A stretch of DNA of 64,000 bases from Allobacillus salarius (GTDB taxonomy: Bacteria; Bacillota; Bacilli; Bacillales; Alkalibacillaceae), in contig NZ_VMHE01000006.1 of the NCBI RefSeq assembly GCF_007559425.1, positions 1 through 64,000 on the forward strand, read 5' to 3'. The notes below the pieces were generated by a model that made no database searches, was not told the DNA's origin, and saw only the letters and a program-made list of their open reading frames with translations. Positions 7,396-15,846 of this stretch are shown in pieces. The position numbers and the translations under genes were made by a program. The first letter of the stretch is position 1, and the number at the start of each line of letters is the position of its first letter.

Positions 7396-8340
7396 TTACT
7401 CGTTTGAGTGACTTCTCTTCTTCGTGCGTACTTTCCACCAAATGAACCCTCCAGCAATCAGGAGTGGAATTAAAATAGGTGAAAGTCCAACTAAAAAGAC
7501 TACGAATCCTGAACCGATGGTAATGAGGAAATTAACTGTATTCATAAATAAACTTTGAGCTTTTTCTCCCGTATTTAAGTCATCTCTACCTTGTAATTCG
7601 GAAACTTTCACTTGGTTTTCTTGAATATTAATTGTGATCGTTGAGAATGCAACTTGATTGTCCAGGTAATCCATGCGTCCTTTAATTCGTTCAATGTCTT
7701 CTTGAACAGCAGATAAATCGTTGGATATTTTCAATAAATCTTCTGTCTTTTTTGCTTGGTCCATAAATGTGAGCAATCTTTCTTCCACAGCCTCTTTTGA
7801 GCGAAGCCTTGATTCTAAGTCAACGTACTCCTCACTTACGTCCTGACCATTCGAAACTTTTTCCATGACTTTAGCTGAGTTCTCTTCTGTGAATTGCATC
7901 ATTTCTTCATAATGCTCTTGCGGTATACGTAGTTGGATTCGCCCATGTCGGCGTTCGCCTTCTCCAGATACGTTTTCTTCAGAACTTACGACATATCCAC
8001 CGAGCTTGGCAACTTTCGTTCGGATTGTCTCATTCATCGTTGTCAGATCATCAACTTCCACTTGGATGTGTCCTGTATAAATAATCATTTGTACGTCAGG
8101 AAGCTGATTTTTTACAACTTGCTCATCTTCTTGAACAATTTCTTGCTCTTGGCTTTCTTCTGCTTCGCCCTCAAAACCGAGAGCTTTTTCTTCGGTAGCT
8201 TCATCGTTTGCCATTTCGTAGCTTGCATCTTCTGCCGTATCCATATCTATGTCGTTTAAAGCTGAAGGTGAATCACTAGAACAAGCAGTGATAAATACAG
8301 TGAATCCAATCAGAAATAGTTTTAAAGAATATCTTATCAA
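7396..8340 (-). CDS. DUF4349 family lipoprotein
   Basis: A lipoprotein of about 314 residues: signal peptide with lipobox ITAC (Cys about 20), an acidic low-complexity linker (about 25-80), the DUF4349 domain with IIYTGHIQVEVDDL, LGGYVVSSEE and RIQLRIPQEHYEEMM, a coiled-coil around EEYVDLESRLRSKEAVEERL to RIKGRMDYL, and a C-terminal membrane helix (LITIGSGFVVFLVGLSPILIP). Family function is unknown. ATG 8355 is in frame, but GGGGGTC lies inside that extension and is ideally spaced to TTG 8340, giving a normal signal peptide (MIRYSLKLFL), so TTG is preferred. Confidence 0.85.
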   Translation of the reverse strand: MIRYSLKLFLIGFTVFITACSSDSPSALNDIDMDTAEDASYEMANDEATEEKALGFEGEAEESQEQEIVQEDEQVVKNQLPDVQMIIYTGHIQVEVDDLTTMNETIRTKVAKLGGYVVSSEENVSGEGERRHGRIQLRIPQEHYEEMMQFTEENSAKVMEKVSNGQDVSEEYVDLESRLRSKEAVEERLLTFMDQAKKTEDLLKISNDLSAVQEDIERIKGRMDYLDNQVAFSTITINIQENQVKVSELQGRDDLNTGEKAQSLFMNTVNFLITIGSGFVVFLVGLSPILIPLLIAGGFIWWKVRTKKRSHSNE

Positions 8341-8465
8341 ATAAATGACCCCCATCGTATCATTTGCAATATTAGACGTAGCTTAGGTGGAAATGTTACA
8401 ACTAAATGGTTGAGGATTAGCGACAAAGGGAATTCAACGAACAAAAGGGATTGGAAGGGTGCCAG

Positions 8466-9131
8466 ATGAAAAAGAGACATGTCGTACAGATCATTCTCGT
8501 ACTCATATTTATATTATTTATATATTCATTCAATCAACGTTTATTAACAATATCACCGGAAACCATTCGGACATTTATCTATCAAGCCGGTTGGTTAGCT
8601 CCGTTGTTTTATATTGCTTTATATGCAGTTAGACCGTTCGTCCTCTTTCCAGCGTCCGTTTTTTCTATCGCTGGAGGGCTCGCGTTTGGTGCGCTCTTTG
8701 GTTTTGTATTTGCATTAATCGGTTCGGTTGCTGGCGCTTTCACAGCATTTTTTGTCGCAAGAAAGTTTGGACAGCGGGCCATTAACGCAAAACTGAAAGG
8801 GAAACTTGGGGATTTAAGTAATCGGTTTGAAGAAAAAGGGTTTATGTATATTTTAGTTCTTCGTTTAATGCCTATCGTTAACTTTGATTTAATCAGCTAT
8901 TCCGCTGGGATTTCAAAAGTTCGATTAAGTGACTTTATGAAAGCGACGACAATCGGAATCATTCCTGGAACGATTGTCTATAATTTATTAGGTTCAAGCA
9001 TTGTCAGCGGGAGCGCTGTCAAAATGGCTTCGGTCGCTATTTTATATTTCTTCATTGTCATTATTCCGTTATTATGGAGACGAACAATTATGGAAAAAGT
9101 AGAAAAACGTAGTGAATCAAAAGCAGGCTAA
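8466..9131 (+). CDS. TVP38/TMEM64 (DedA-like) family membrane protein
   Basis: A 221-residue polytopic protein. The family core is RPFVLFPASVFSIAGGLAFG, followed by FGFVFALIGSVAGAFTAFFVARKFG, and later RLMPIVNFDLISYSAGI. Members (YtxB, YdjX/YdjZ type) belong to the VTT/DedA superfamily tied to lipid transport and membrane homeostasis. ATG 8466 has GGAAGGG 6 bp upstream; the in-frame TTG 8451 does not. The stop overlaps the next frame's upstream region (TAATG), so the downstream ATPase is likely co-transcribed. Confidence 0.85.
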   Translation: MKKRHVVQIILVLIFILFIYSFNQRLLTISPETIRTFIYQAGWLAPLFYIALYAVRPFVLFPASVFSIAGGLAFGALFGFVFALIGSVAGAFTAFFVARKFGQRAINAKLKGKLGDLSNRFEEKGFMYILVLRLMPIVNFDLISYSAGISKVRLSDFMKATTIGIIPGTIVYNLLGSSIVSGSAVKMASVAILYFFIVIIPLLWRRTIMEKVEKRSESKAG

Positions 9132-9145
9132 TGGAGGAAGTTTTG

Positions 9146-10831
9146 ATGGAACAATTACGACAAGAATTAAGACGAATCAATCAAAAAAGCTACAAAGCAT
9201 ATAAAGATATCGCCAACACGTACACATTCCCTGATTTTCGACTGGCGATTGATTACGTACAAGGTGATCCTTTTGCGGCACCGTCGAAAATCCGGTTAAT
9301 TTTTTCAAAAGAAAAACTAGGCATTGAAAATAGCTGGTTTGAAACGAAACGAAGAAAAGTATATGTAGAAGATGTCATCAATCGTTCTGTGAATCACGCT
9401 ATTAAACAATCAAAAGTAGTTGTAAGAGGAAGCGGCAAGAGTGGAAAAATTGAAATTGATGCTCCGGACCAAGTAATTTTAGAACGTTCGGCTGTTCAAT
9501 TGAAACCAAATCAAGGCACGATTTGTCTATCCATTGGGTTACCTGCTAATGGTCGACGGATTAATGGAAAAGAAGCAGAAAAACTTTTCTTCGATGCATT
9601 GACGAATATCGTGAAACAGTCTGTGCTGTCATTGGACAAGGATAAAGTGATTCAAGCGATTCATTTGGCTGATCAGCATGATGCTTTGCGGAAAAAAATG
9701 CATGAAGAAGGCTGGATTGCTTTTGTTGCGAATGATTCAGTTCTCCCTAGAAAGAGCGGAGTCAGTACAAAGCCGATGAATGACGCCGTAGCTTTTCAAA
9801 GTCCGAAAGAAAAAGAAGTTTCTGTGGAACTACCGCATTGGAGTGAACCGTTAAAAGGCATGGCGATCAAAAAAGGAATCACGTTAATCGTCGGTGGTGG
9901 CTTTCACGGAAAAAGTACGTTATTACAAGCTCTTGAAGAAGGCGTTTATGAGCATATTACCGGTGACGGACGAGAGTTTGTTTTAACTGATCCAACAGCT
10001 ACAAAAATTCGTGCTGAGGATGGACGCAGTATTACAGGTGTTGATATTTCTCCATTTATCAATGACCTGCCAAATGGCGCATCAACTAATAATTTTTCGA
10101 CGGAAAATGCCAGTGGAAGTACGTCACAAGCAGCGAATGTTGTAGAAGCATTGGAAGCGGGTGCGAATACACTCTTAATTGATGAAGATACAACGGCAAC
10201 GAATTTTATGATTCGAGATCAACGGATGCAGCAATTAGTCGCAAAAGAAAAAGAGCCAATTACACCATTTGTTCAGCGCGTGAAATCCTTGTATGATGAA
10301 AAAGGTATTTCAACGATCTTAGTGATGGGAGGCTCTGGTGATTATTTTCAAGTTGCCGATGAAGTCATTATGATGGATCAATATTATCCGAAAAATGTTA
10401 CAAAAAAAGCGAAGGAAATAGCCGGAGAACCATTGAGTAGTCTGAAATCGATTGAATACAAACAGAATCGTGTACCAAATTTAAATGGGTTGCATTCAAT
10501 GCTTGGCCATAAACCGAAAGTGCAGGCAAAAGGTAAGGAAACCATTTTATTCGGGAAAAATCCAATTGATTTAAGTTTAGTTGAACAAATTGTCGATGTT
10601 TCCCAAACTAGAATGATTGCAAATGTGTTAAAATATATGGCATTGAAGAAAACAAACGAACAGAAATCCATCACTGAGTGGCTGGATTGGATTGAACATC
10701 AAATAGATGAAAACGGATTAAGCTTCACTCAAAAAAACACACAAGAGCATCCGGGTGAACTAGCCCGTCCACGGCGGATGGAGCTAGCTAGTGCACTTAA
10801 CCGAATTCGCAAGTTAACCATTTATATTTAA
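9146..10831 (+). CDS. ABC-class P-loop ATPase (COG3044 / ABC_ATPase family)
   Basis: 561 residues, soluble. An N-terminal domain of about 240 residues is followed by a P-loop GGGFHGKST (about residues 252-260), a signature-like region GASTNNFSTENASGSTSQAANV, and a Walker B LLIDEDTTATNF. This order is that of the predicted ABC-class ATPases of COG3044, which are found in bacteria and plants and as MRB1590 in trypanosomes, where RNA binding has been shown. Its role in bacteria is not known. ATG 9146 is preferred over 9131 because GGAGG (9134-9138) serves it. Confidence 0.8.
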   Translation: MEQLRQELRRINQKSYKAYKDIANTYTFPDFRLAIDYVQGDPFAAPSKIRLIFSKEKLGIENSWFETKRRKVYVEDVINRSVNHAIKQSKVVVRGSGKSGKIEIDAPDQVILERSAVQLKPNQGTICLSIGLPANGRRINGKEAEKLFFDALTNIVKQSVLSLDKDKVIQAIHLADQHDALRKKMHEEGWIAFVANDSVLPRKSGVSTKPMNDAVAFQSPKEKEVSVELPHWSEPLKGMAIKKGITLIVGGGFHGKSTLLQALEEGVYEHITGDGREFVLTDPTATKIRAEDGRSITGVDISPFINDLPNGASTNNFSTENASGSTSQAANVVEALEAGANTLLIDEDTTATNFMIRDQRMQQLVAKEKEPITPFVQRVKSLYDEKGISTILVMGGSGDYFQVADEVIMMDQYYPKNVTKKAKEIAGEPLSSLKSIEYKQNRVPNLNGLHSMLGHKPKVQAKGKETILFGKNPIDLSLVEQIVDVSQTRMIANVLKYMALKKTNEQKSITEWLDWIEHQIDENGLSFTQKNTQEHPGELARPRRMELASALNRIRKLTIYI

Positions 10832-10856
10832 ACGGTAAAAGAAAGGAGGGGTGGTC

Positions 10857-12002
10857 ATGGACTTTCATCAATTGAAACAAGAATTACTTGAATACGGAGC
10901 TGAAGTCAATATTCAAAAAATTGGTTTTGCTTCGGCGGATACTTTTGATACATTGAAGCAGCGATTGTTAGTTCAGCAATCGCTCGGGTATCATTCAGGA
11001 TTTGAAAAAGGTTCGGTTGAAGAGCGGACCACTCCTACCAAGCTGTTACCAAAAGCACAATCAATTATTTCAATAGCTATTGCGTACCCTTCGAGAATGA
11101 AAGATGCTCCGAAAAGCCGAAAAGGAGACCGACGTGGATTTTTCGCCAGAGCTTCGTGGGGGAAAGACTATCATGATGTATTACGAGAGAAGTTACGTTT
11201 GTTAGAAGAGTTTTTACATGAAAAAGTTGATGGTGTTGCGACAAAAGCGGTGGTCGATACCGGTGAATTACATGACCGTGCAGTAGCTGAGCGTGCGGGC
11301 GTAGGATTTGTCGGTAAAAACTGTGCGTTAATTACAGAAGAGTATGGATCCTATGTTTACTTAGGCGAACTCATTACGAACATACCATTTGAACCAGATC
11401 AGCCTGTCGAGGATGGCTGTGGCGATTGCAATATTTGCGTCGATGCTTGTCCGACAGATGCTTTAGTTCAAGGCGGGCAATTGAACGCATCTCGCTGTAT
11501 CGCCTTTCAAACGTTAACGAAGAGCTTTCTACCGGATGAGTTTCGTTCAAAACTTGGTAATCGTATCTATGGTTGTGATACGTGTCAGCTAGTTTGTCCG
11601 AAAAATAAAGGAATGGACTTTCATCTCCATGAAGAGTTGGAACCAGACCCTGAGTTGGTGAAACCACGGTTGATTCCACTGCTGACAATATCGAACAGGG
11701 AATTTAAAGATAAATTCGGCTACATGGCTGGCTCGTGGCGTGGAAAGAAACCTTTACAGCGTAATGCGATTATTGCGTTGGCACACTACCGAGACGAAAC
11801 AGCCGTTGATACGTTAAATGACTTAATGCATAAAGATCCACGCCCAGTCATCCGGGGTACAGCTGCTTGGGCGATTGGCAAAATCGGTACAGAGGAAGCG
11901 AAAGAACTCATCGAAACAGCGATGGAAAAAGAAACAGATGAAGATGTGTTGATAGAAATGGAAAAAGGCTTGGCGTTAACAAAGCAAGAAAGTGCGATGT
12001 AA
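10857..12002 (+). CDS. queG: Epoxyqueuosine reductase QueG
   Basis: 381 residues, matching the usual length. It reduces epoxyqueuosine to queuosine in tRNA, with cobalamin and two [4Fe-4S] clusters. The cluster motifs are CGDCNICVDACPTDAL and CDTCQLVCPKN; the N-terminal part has the DUF1730 cobalamin-binding fold with AVVDTGELHDRAVAERAG. The C-terminal end contains HEAT-like repeats (AHYRDETAVDTLNDL, RGTAAWAIGKIG). The ATG at 10857 has AAGGAGGGG upstream; GTG 10851 is too close to it. Confidence 0.95.
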   Translation: MDFHQLKQELLEYGAEVNIQKIGFASADTFDTLKQRLLVQQSLGYHSGFEKGSVEERTTPTKLLPKAQSIISIAIAYPSRMKDAPKSRKGDRRGFFARASWGKDYHDVLREKLRLLEEFLHEKVDGVATKAVVDTGELHDRAVAERAGVGFVGKNCALITEEYGSYVYLGELITNIPFEPDQPVEDGCGDCNICVDACPTDALVQGGQLNASRCIAFQTLTKSFLPDEFRSKLGNRIYGCDTCQLVCPKNKGMDFHLHEELEPDPELVKPRLIPLLTISNREFKDKFGYMAGSWRGKKPLQRNAIIALAHYRDETAVDTLNDLMHKDPRPVIRGTAAWAIGKIGTEEAKELIETAMEKETDEDVLIEMEKGLALTKQESAM

Positions 12003-12028
12003 TAAAAAGGCCTGATGTGAAGTAGGCG

Positions 12029-12266
12029 GAGGCTGGGACAAAATTTTTAAAGTTGACTCAACGAACATTCTAATTTAGTAATGCGGAAAAAACTCGCTTC
12101 GGAAATATACTCCGCTTTTCGCAGGCAGCTGTTGAGCCTCCTCGTGCTACGCACTGCGGGGTCTCACCTAGGCTTTTCCTCCCGCAGAAGTCTCCGTATA
12201 TTTCCTACGCTAAATTAGATTGTCATTCGTGTTTCTGAGTTTATAATTTAGATTTGTCCCAGCCTC
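12029..12266. repeat. MITE-like palindromic element with 14-bp terminal inverted repeats
   Basis: The ends are perfect inverted repeats: GAGGCTGGGACAAA (12029-12042) and TTTGTCCCAGCCTC (12253-12266). Inside, the two arms keep pairing imperfectly (ACTCA, TCTAATTTAG, GGAAATATAC are found in both arms in inverted orientation), so the 238-bp element can fold into one long hairpin. The centre is GC-rich with GCGGGGTCTCACC and GAGCCTCCTCGTGC. No ORF and no clear target-site duplication. GGCTGGGACAAA-bordered elements recur in Bacillaceae genomes, and the centre resembles that of the element at 44846-45149 (opposite orientation). Confidence 0.8.
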
Positions 12267-12350
12267 GTTTGATGACTTGTCTTCTGCTAATTCTTTGACG
12301 AAAGTCATTCAAATCGAAAGCGACAAGAACAAAGACAGTTTAGTATAAAA

Positions 12351-12393
12351 TCCGAACGGTGATTCATAAATATGCGAATCGGTTCGGACTTTC
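12351..12393. other. Stable orphan hairpin in gap before ogt
   Basis: TCCGAAC plus GATTC (12351-12365) pairs with GAATC plus GTTCGGA (12376-12388), followed by CTTTCT. It could be a terminator for a short transcript or for read-through from the element upstream. The rest of 12267-12509 shows no gene. Confidence 0.55.
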
Positions 12394-12509
12394 TATTAAT
12401 GAAGTATATTTCCGAAGTAATAGACGAGGTTTTTGACTCTATTCTTTGTGTGTTAGTGTAAATCCGAGCTCCTGAGTTTCTTTTTAAATGGCGACTATAC
12501 GGAGGGAGA

Positions 12510-13037
12510 ATGGAAATGTCGACTCAACCATTGATCATACGTGAGATTGATTCGCCAATCGGAAAGTTGGTAGTAGGCGGAAAAGAAAACACTTTGTATT
12601 TTATTGAACATGGATCGATCGAAGAAAAAAGGAGTTGGATGAAGCAATGGATAAATAAAAACTTGCCAAACACCACATTGCATACAGACAACCGAGCATT
12701 CCAGCATGCAATCGACGAACTGAATCAATATTTTTACCATCAAAACCAAGTATTCACGACACCGATAAAATTATTCGGCACTCCATTTCAAACTCAAGTT
12801 TGGAACACACTTCGTTCCATCCCATACGGTCAAACAGTAACGTATAAAGATATTGCACAAAAAATCGATAATCCAAAAGCAGTCCGAGCAGTTGGCGGAG
12901 CGATTAATAAAAATCCATTATCGATTATCGTGCCATGTCATCGAGTAATTGGATCGAATAAAAAATTAATCGGATATCGTGGTGGATTGGATCGGAAAGA
13001 GAAACTACTAGTAATTGAAAATGCGGATGTTCAATAA
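12510..13037 (+). CDS. ogt: Methylated-DNA--protein-cysteine methyltransferase
   Basis: 175 residues. The C-terminal half holds the active site IVPCHRVIGSNKKLIGYRGG, with the alkyl-accepting Cys in PCHRV, and the helix-turn-helix region IPYGQTVTYKDIA / AVRAVGGAINKNP. The enzyme repairs O6-methylguanine in one irreversible transfer. The N-terminal half is a poorly conserved ribonuclease-H-like domain, normal for Ogt. GGAGGG at 12501-12506 could serve ATG 12510 or ATG 12516; they differ by two residues. No Ada-type regulatory domain, so constitutive Ogt rather than Ada. Confidence 0.93.
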   Translation: MEMSTQPLIIREIDSPIGKLVVGGKENTLYFIEHGSIEEKRSWMKQWINKNLPNTTLHTDNRAFQHAIDELNQYFYHQNQVFTTPIKLFGTPFQTQVWNTLRSIPYGQTVTYKDIAQKIDNPKAVRAVGGAINKNPLSIIVPCHRVIGSNKKLIGYRGGLDRKEKLLVIENADVQ

Positions 13038-13156
13038 TAAAGCAATTGGGCTTTTGCAATTAAAATAGTTAGACCATCGAATCCATAACCGAATAAATGT
13101 CACGTAAATTATGATATAATATTTCCGTTCAACAAAGCTTAAGAGGTGTAAATATT

Positions 13157-13630
13157 ATGGGAATACATATTGTTTTATATCAACCGGAGATTCCGGCGAA
13201 TACAGGAAATATTGCTCGGACAGCGCTCGCAACGGGGGCTGAGTTACATTTAATTCGTCCGCTTGGATTTTCTACAGAGGATAAAATGTTGAAGCGTGCA
13301 GGTTTGGATTATTGGCATAACGTGAATATTCATTATTATGATTCGATTGAAGAGTTATATGATGCTTTTCCGACAGGGAGTTATTATTATATAGAGAACT
13401 TCGGTACGAAACATTATACCGACTATGATTTCAGTCACCCAGAAGAAGAAATATTTTTCGTATTCGGAAGGGAGACGGACGGGATTCCAACAGCTCTACT
13501 TAAAGGTAAAGAAGATCGCTGCTTGCGAATTCACATGAATGAAAAAGTACGCTCATTGAATTTATCAAATACAGCAGCAATTATTGTTTATGAGGCGCTT
13601 CGTCAACAAGGCTTTCCGAATTTACACTAG
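13157..13630 (+). CDS. trmL: tRNA (cytidine(34)-2'-O)-methyltransferase TrmL
   Basis: A minimal SPOUT methyltransferase of 157 residues. N-terminal IVLYQPEIPANTGNIARTA and the knot region FVFGRETDGIP ... LNLSNTAAIIVYEALRQ identify the TrmL/CspR (YibK) group that methylates the wobble ribose of certain leucine tRNAs. It ends without an added RNA-binding domain, as expected. Start ATG 13157 is preceded by AAGAGGTG. Confidence 0.95.
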   Translation: MGIHIVLYQPEIPANTGNIARTALATGAELHLIRPLGFSTEDKMLKRAGLDYWHNVNIHYYDSIEELYDAFPTGSYYYIENFGTKHYTDYDFSHPEEEIFFVFGRETDGIPTALLKGKEDRCLRIHMNEKVRSLNLSNTAAIIVYEALRQQGFPNLH

Positions 13631-13642
13631 GACAAATAAAAA

Positions 13643-13682
13643 CACCAGTCATCGAATCGAATCGATGGCTGGTGTATTTTTT
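13643..13682 (+). terminator. Terminator after trmL
   Basis: CACCAGTCATCGA (13643-13655) pairs with TCGATGGCTGGTG (13662-13674) with G-U pairs, followed by TATTTTTTG. Confidence 0.9.
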
Positions 13683-13694
13683 GCCCAATGAAAA

Positions 13695-13775
13695 TTAGCG
13701 TTTTGCTTCATAACCTGATGCGAAGATTGAAACAAGAAATGTAATACATACGCCAATAATTAGTGCGAGATTCAT
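13695..13775 (-). CDS. 26-residue single-helix membrane peptide
   Basis: On the minus strand ATG (13775) opens a 26-codon frame ending TAA (13695-13697). The peptide begins MNLALIIGVCITFLVSIF and ends GYEAKR: one hydrophobic helix of about 18 residues and a short positively charged tail. GAGGTGG sits 7-11 bases upstream of the ATG, and a promoter (TTCACA, 17 bp, TATAAT) lies further upstream. Size and shape recall small accessory subunits such as CydS/CydX, but no partner is encoded nearby. Function unknown; support for being a real gene is the combination of promoter, binding site and membrane-helix composition. Confidence 0.65.
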   Translation of the reverse strand: MNLALIIGVCITFLVSIFASGYEAKR

Positions 13776-13814
13776 GTAGCATCCACCTCTTCTTTAAGCA
13801 TACTTTATGATTTG

Positions 13815-13843
13815 ATTATAGCTGAAATTTATTCTGTTGTGAA
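13815..13843 (-). promoter_or_regulatory. Promoter for the 26-residue peptide gene
   Basis: On the minus strand TTCACA (13838-13843) and TATAAT (13815-13820) are 17 bp apart, one mismatch from the sigma-A consensus, 40 bp upstream of the ATG at 13775. Confidence 0.65.
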
Positions 13844-13955
13844 CTATAAACCGACGAAACGTCAAACAAAGTTCGTAAAATTGTTTGCTGTAATTATGAA
13901 ATCAAATGTTTTACAACGAATAAAGTATAGAGGAGTCCTTATTTAAAGGAGGCTA

Positions 13956-15602
13956 ATGATGACAACGCACTCATTTACGTTGGAAATGTATGTTGAAGAA
14001 ATATTAAAAAAGAATATTATTCCGCGGACGAGTCACGAACGTCTATATTTGGCAATTCAGCATGCGATGGAAAAAAACAACCATCACCTTCTATATGGGA
14101 TGGATGAATTGCTAGAGCAGCTGCTTACCCGGTATTTCCGTCCAGCCGCAAAAGGATATGACATTCGTAAAAGAATGCTTGTGCTAATCGGTCCACCGGG
14201 AAGTGGTAAGTCAACATTCGTTCAGTTCTTCAAACAAGCGTTAAGTGATTTTACGGAAACAGACCAAGGAGCGGTTTATCGAATATTTAATTGTCCTCTT
14301 CATGAAAATCCACTTCATGCATTGCCACAATCTCTTAAGCGAACAATTAAAAGTGTGACCGGTTATGAAGTTCATGGTGAGTTATCTCCGTTAAATACTC
14401 ACAAACTTACAGTTGAATGGGGAAATGACTGGCGAAAAATTCCTGTAGAGCGGATAACAATTTCTGAAAATGAGCGAAGAGGCATAGGGACTTTCTTGCC
14501 GGGAGACCCACAAGTTCAGGAGATTTCTGATTTAATGGGTGAGGTTGATTTTTCTACAATTACAGATTACGGTTCACAATCTCACCCATATGCCTACCGC
14601 TATGATGGGGAGCTTCAAGTAGGTAATCAAGGCATATTGGAATTACAAGAACTGTTTAAGCTGTCACCAAAATTACTTTATCCATTATTATCTGTAACTG
14701 AAGAACAAAAATACAAAATACCACGTCAGGCAATGACTCATAGTGACCTAGTCATAATCGGTCATAGCAATCCTGAAGATTTTGAACAATTTTTTGCATC
14801 ATCAGAGAACAGGCCTTTGGCAAGTCGAATGATTATTCAACGCGTGCCATATAACTTAAATCTTGATGAAGAGGTTAAGCTTTATAAATCAAAACTAACG
14901 GAACAAGATCTAATAAAAATTCAACCTTTTGCTTTAGAATCACTTGCAGCCACCGTCATTTATTCTAGATTGCAATCTAGTCGACACGAAATGACAAAGC
15001 TTGAGAAGATTTCGTTGTACCAAAGTAAACAGCCTCCTTATGAATCGCTAAAACAAGAATTCACTGATGAAGGTATGGATGGATTAGACCCTAGATTAAT
15101 CTTTCATATACTTTCTATGGCTATGGCGAATCGACAGGAAATTGTGACTTGTGAATACTTGCTTCATTTACTTTCAAATGAAATTAAAAGCGATTTGAGA
15201 TTTCATATAACAGAAAAAGAAAAATTTCTAACAGCAATCGAGCAAGGGAAGCGATATTTCTATGGAGAAATTGAACATTTTCTATTAAAAAATTTTGCCG
15301 AGATTGAGAAGGATTTCGTCGAAATGAGCACAGATGATTATCTTCTAAATAGGAAGGAGGATGATGGATTTTTAACAGCCATTCATGAACACTTCAACGA
15401 GAAGGATGAATCGATTCAGTTTAAGGAATTACCTGAGAAAATAAAACATCGTATTTGTCAACTGAGCGTAAACCAATGGATATTTATAAATGGAGACTTA
15501 AGTAAGTGGTATAAAAGAAAAATGTTACCGAAATTATCAAAAAATGAACATCAAATGAATGCTGAATTGGAAAAAATTATTAAAAAATACGATGACAGTT
15601 AA
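13956..15602 (+). CDS. Divergent, short PrkA-family protein kinase/AAA protein
   Basis: 548 residues against about 630 for B. subtilis PrkA. Shared blocks include YFRPAAKGYDIRKRMLVLIGP with Walker A GPPGSGKST (79-87), QGAVYRIFNCPLHENPLH, GELSPLN, RRGIGTFLPGDPQ.QEISDL, VDFSTITDYGS, YRYDGEL and EFTDEGMDGLDPR. The second half, which carries the kinase-like C-terminal domain in PrkA, is poorly conserved and shortened, so protein kinase activity is doubtful. PrkA acts in sporulation and stationary phase (and as a Lon-like protease in one study), usually together with YhbH and SpoVR. AAAGGAGG at about 13945-13952 supports ATG 13956. The YhbH-like gene at 26356 is a possible partner. Confidence 0.85.
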   Translation: MMTTHSFTLEMYVEEILKKNIIPRTSHERLYLAIQHAMEKNNHHLLYGMDELLEQLLTRYFRPAAKGYDIRKRMLVLIGPPGSGKSTFVQFFKQALSDFTETDQGAVYRIFNCPLHENPLHALPQSLKRTIKSVTGYEVHGELSPLNTHKLTVEWGNDWRKIPVERITISENERRGIGTFLPGDPQVQEISDLMGEVDFSTITDYGSQSHPYAYRYDGELQVGNQGILELQELFKLSPKLLYPLLSVTEEQKYKIPRQAMTHSDLVIIGHSNPEDFEQFFASSENRPLASRMIIQRVPYNLNLDEEVKLYKSKLTEQDLIKIQPFALESLAATVIYSRLQSSRHEMTKLEKISLYQSKQPPYESLKQEFTDEGMDGLDPRLIFHILSMAMANRQEIVTCEYLLHLLSNEIKSDLRFHITEKEKFLTAIEQGKRYFYGEIEHFLLKNFAEIEKDFVEMSTDDYLLNRKEDDGFLTAIHEHFNEKDESIQFKELPEKIKHRICQLSVNQWIFINGDLSKWYKRKMLPKLSKNEHQMNAELEKIIKKYDDS

Positions 15603-15846
15603 CTCAGTATTCTGAACATTGAAAGATACTAGTCAAAAGTAGGGAAATTTCGACTCAAATCCTTCACTCTTATGCATTTATCATATATACTAGTTGGAGG
15701 ATAAAGCCGTTTTCCACTCGGACTTCCAAATAGTTTGTGAATCCGGTTTAGCGGGTAAATGTGTTATGGATAATCGAGCGGATAAACGACATGAATATCA
15801 TTAAGGACAATTGGATGAAAGTCCAAAATTGATGGGGGTAGTAATC

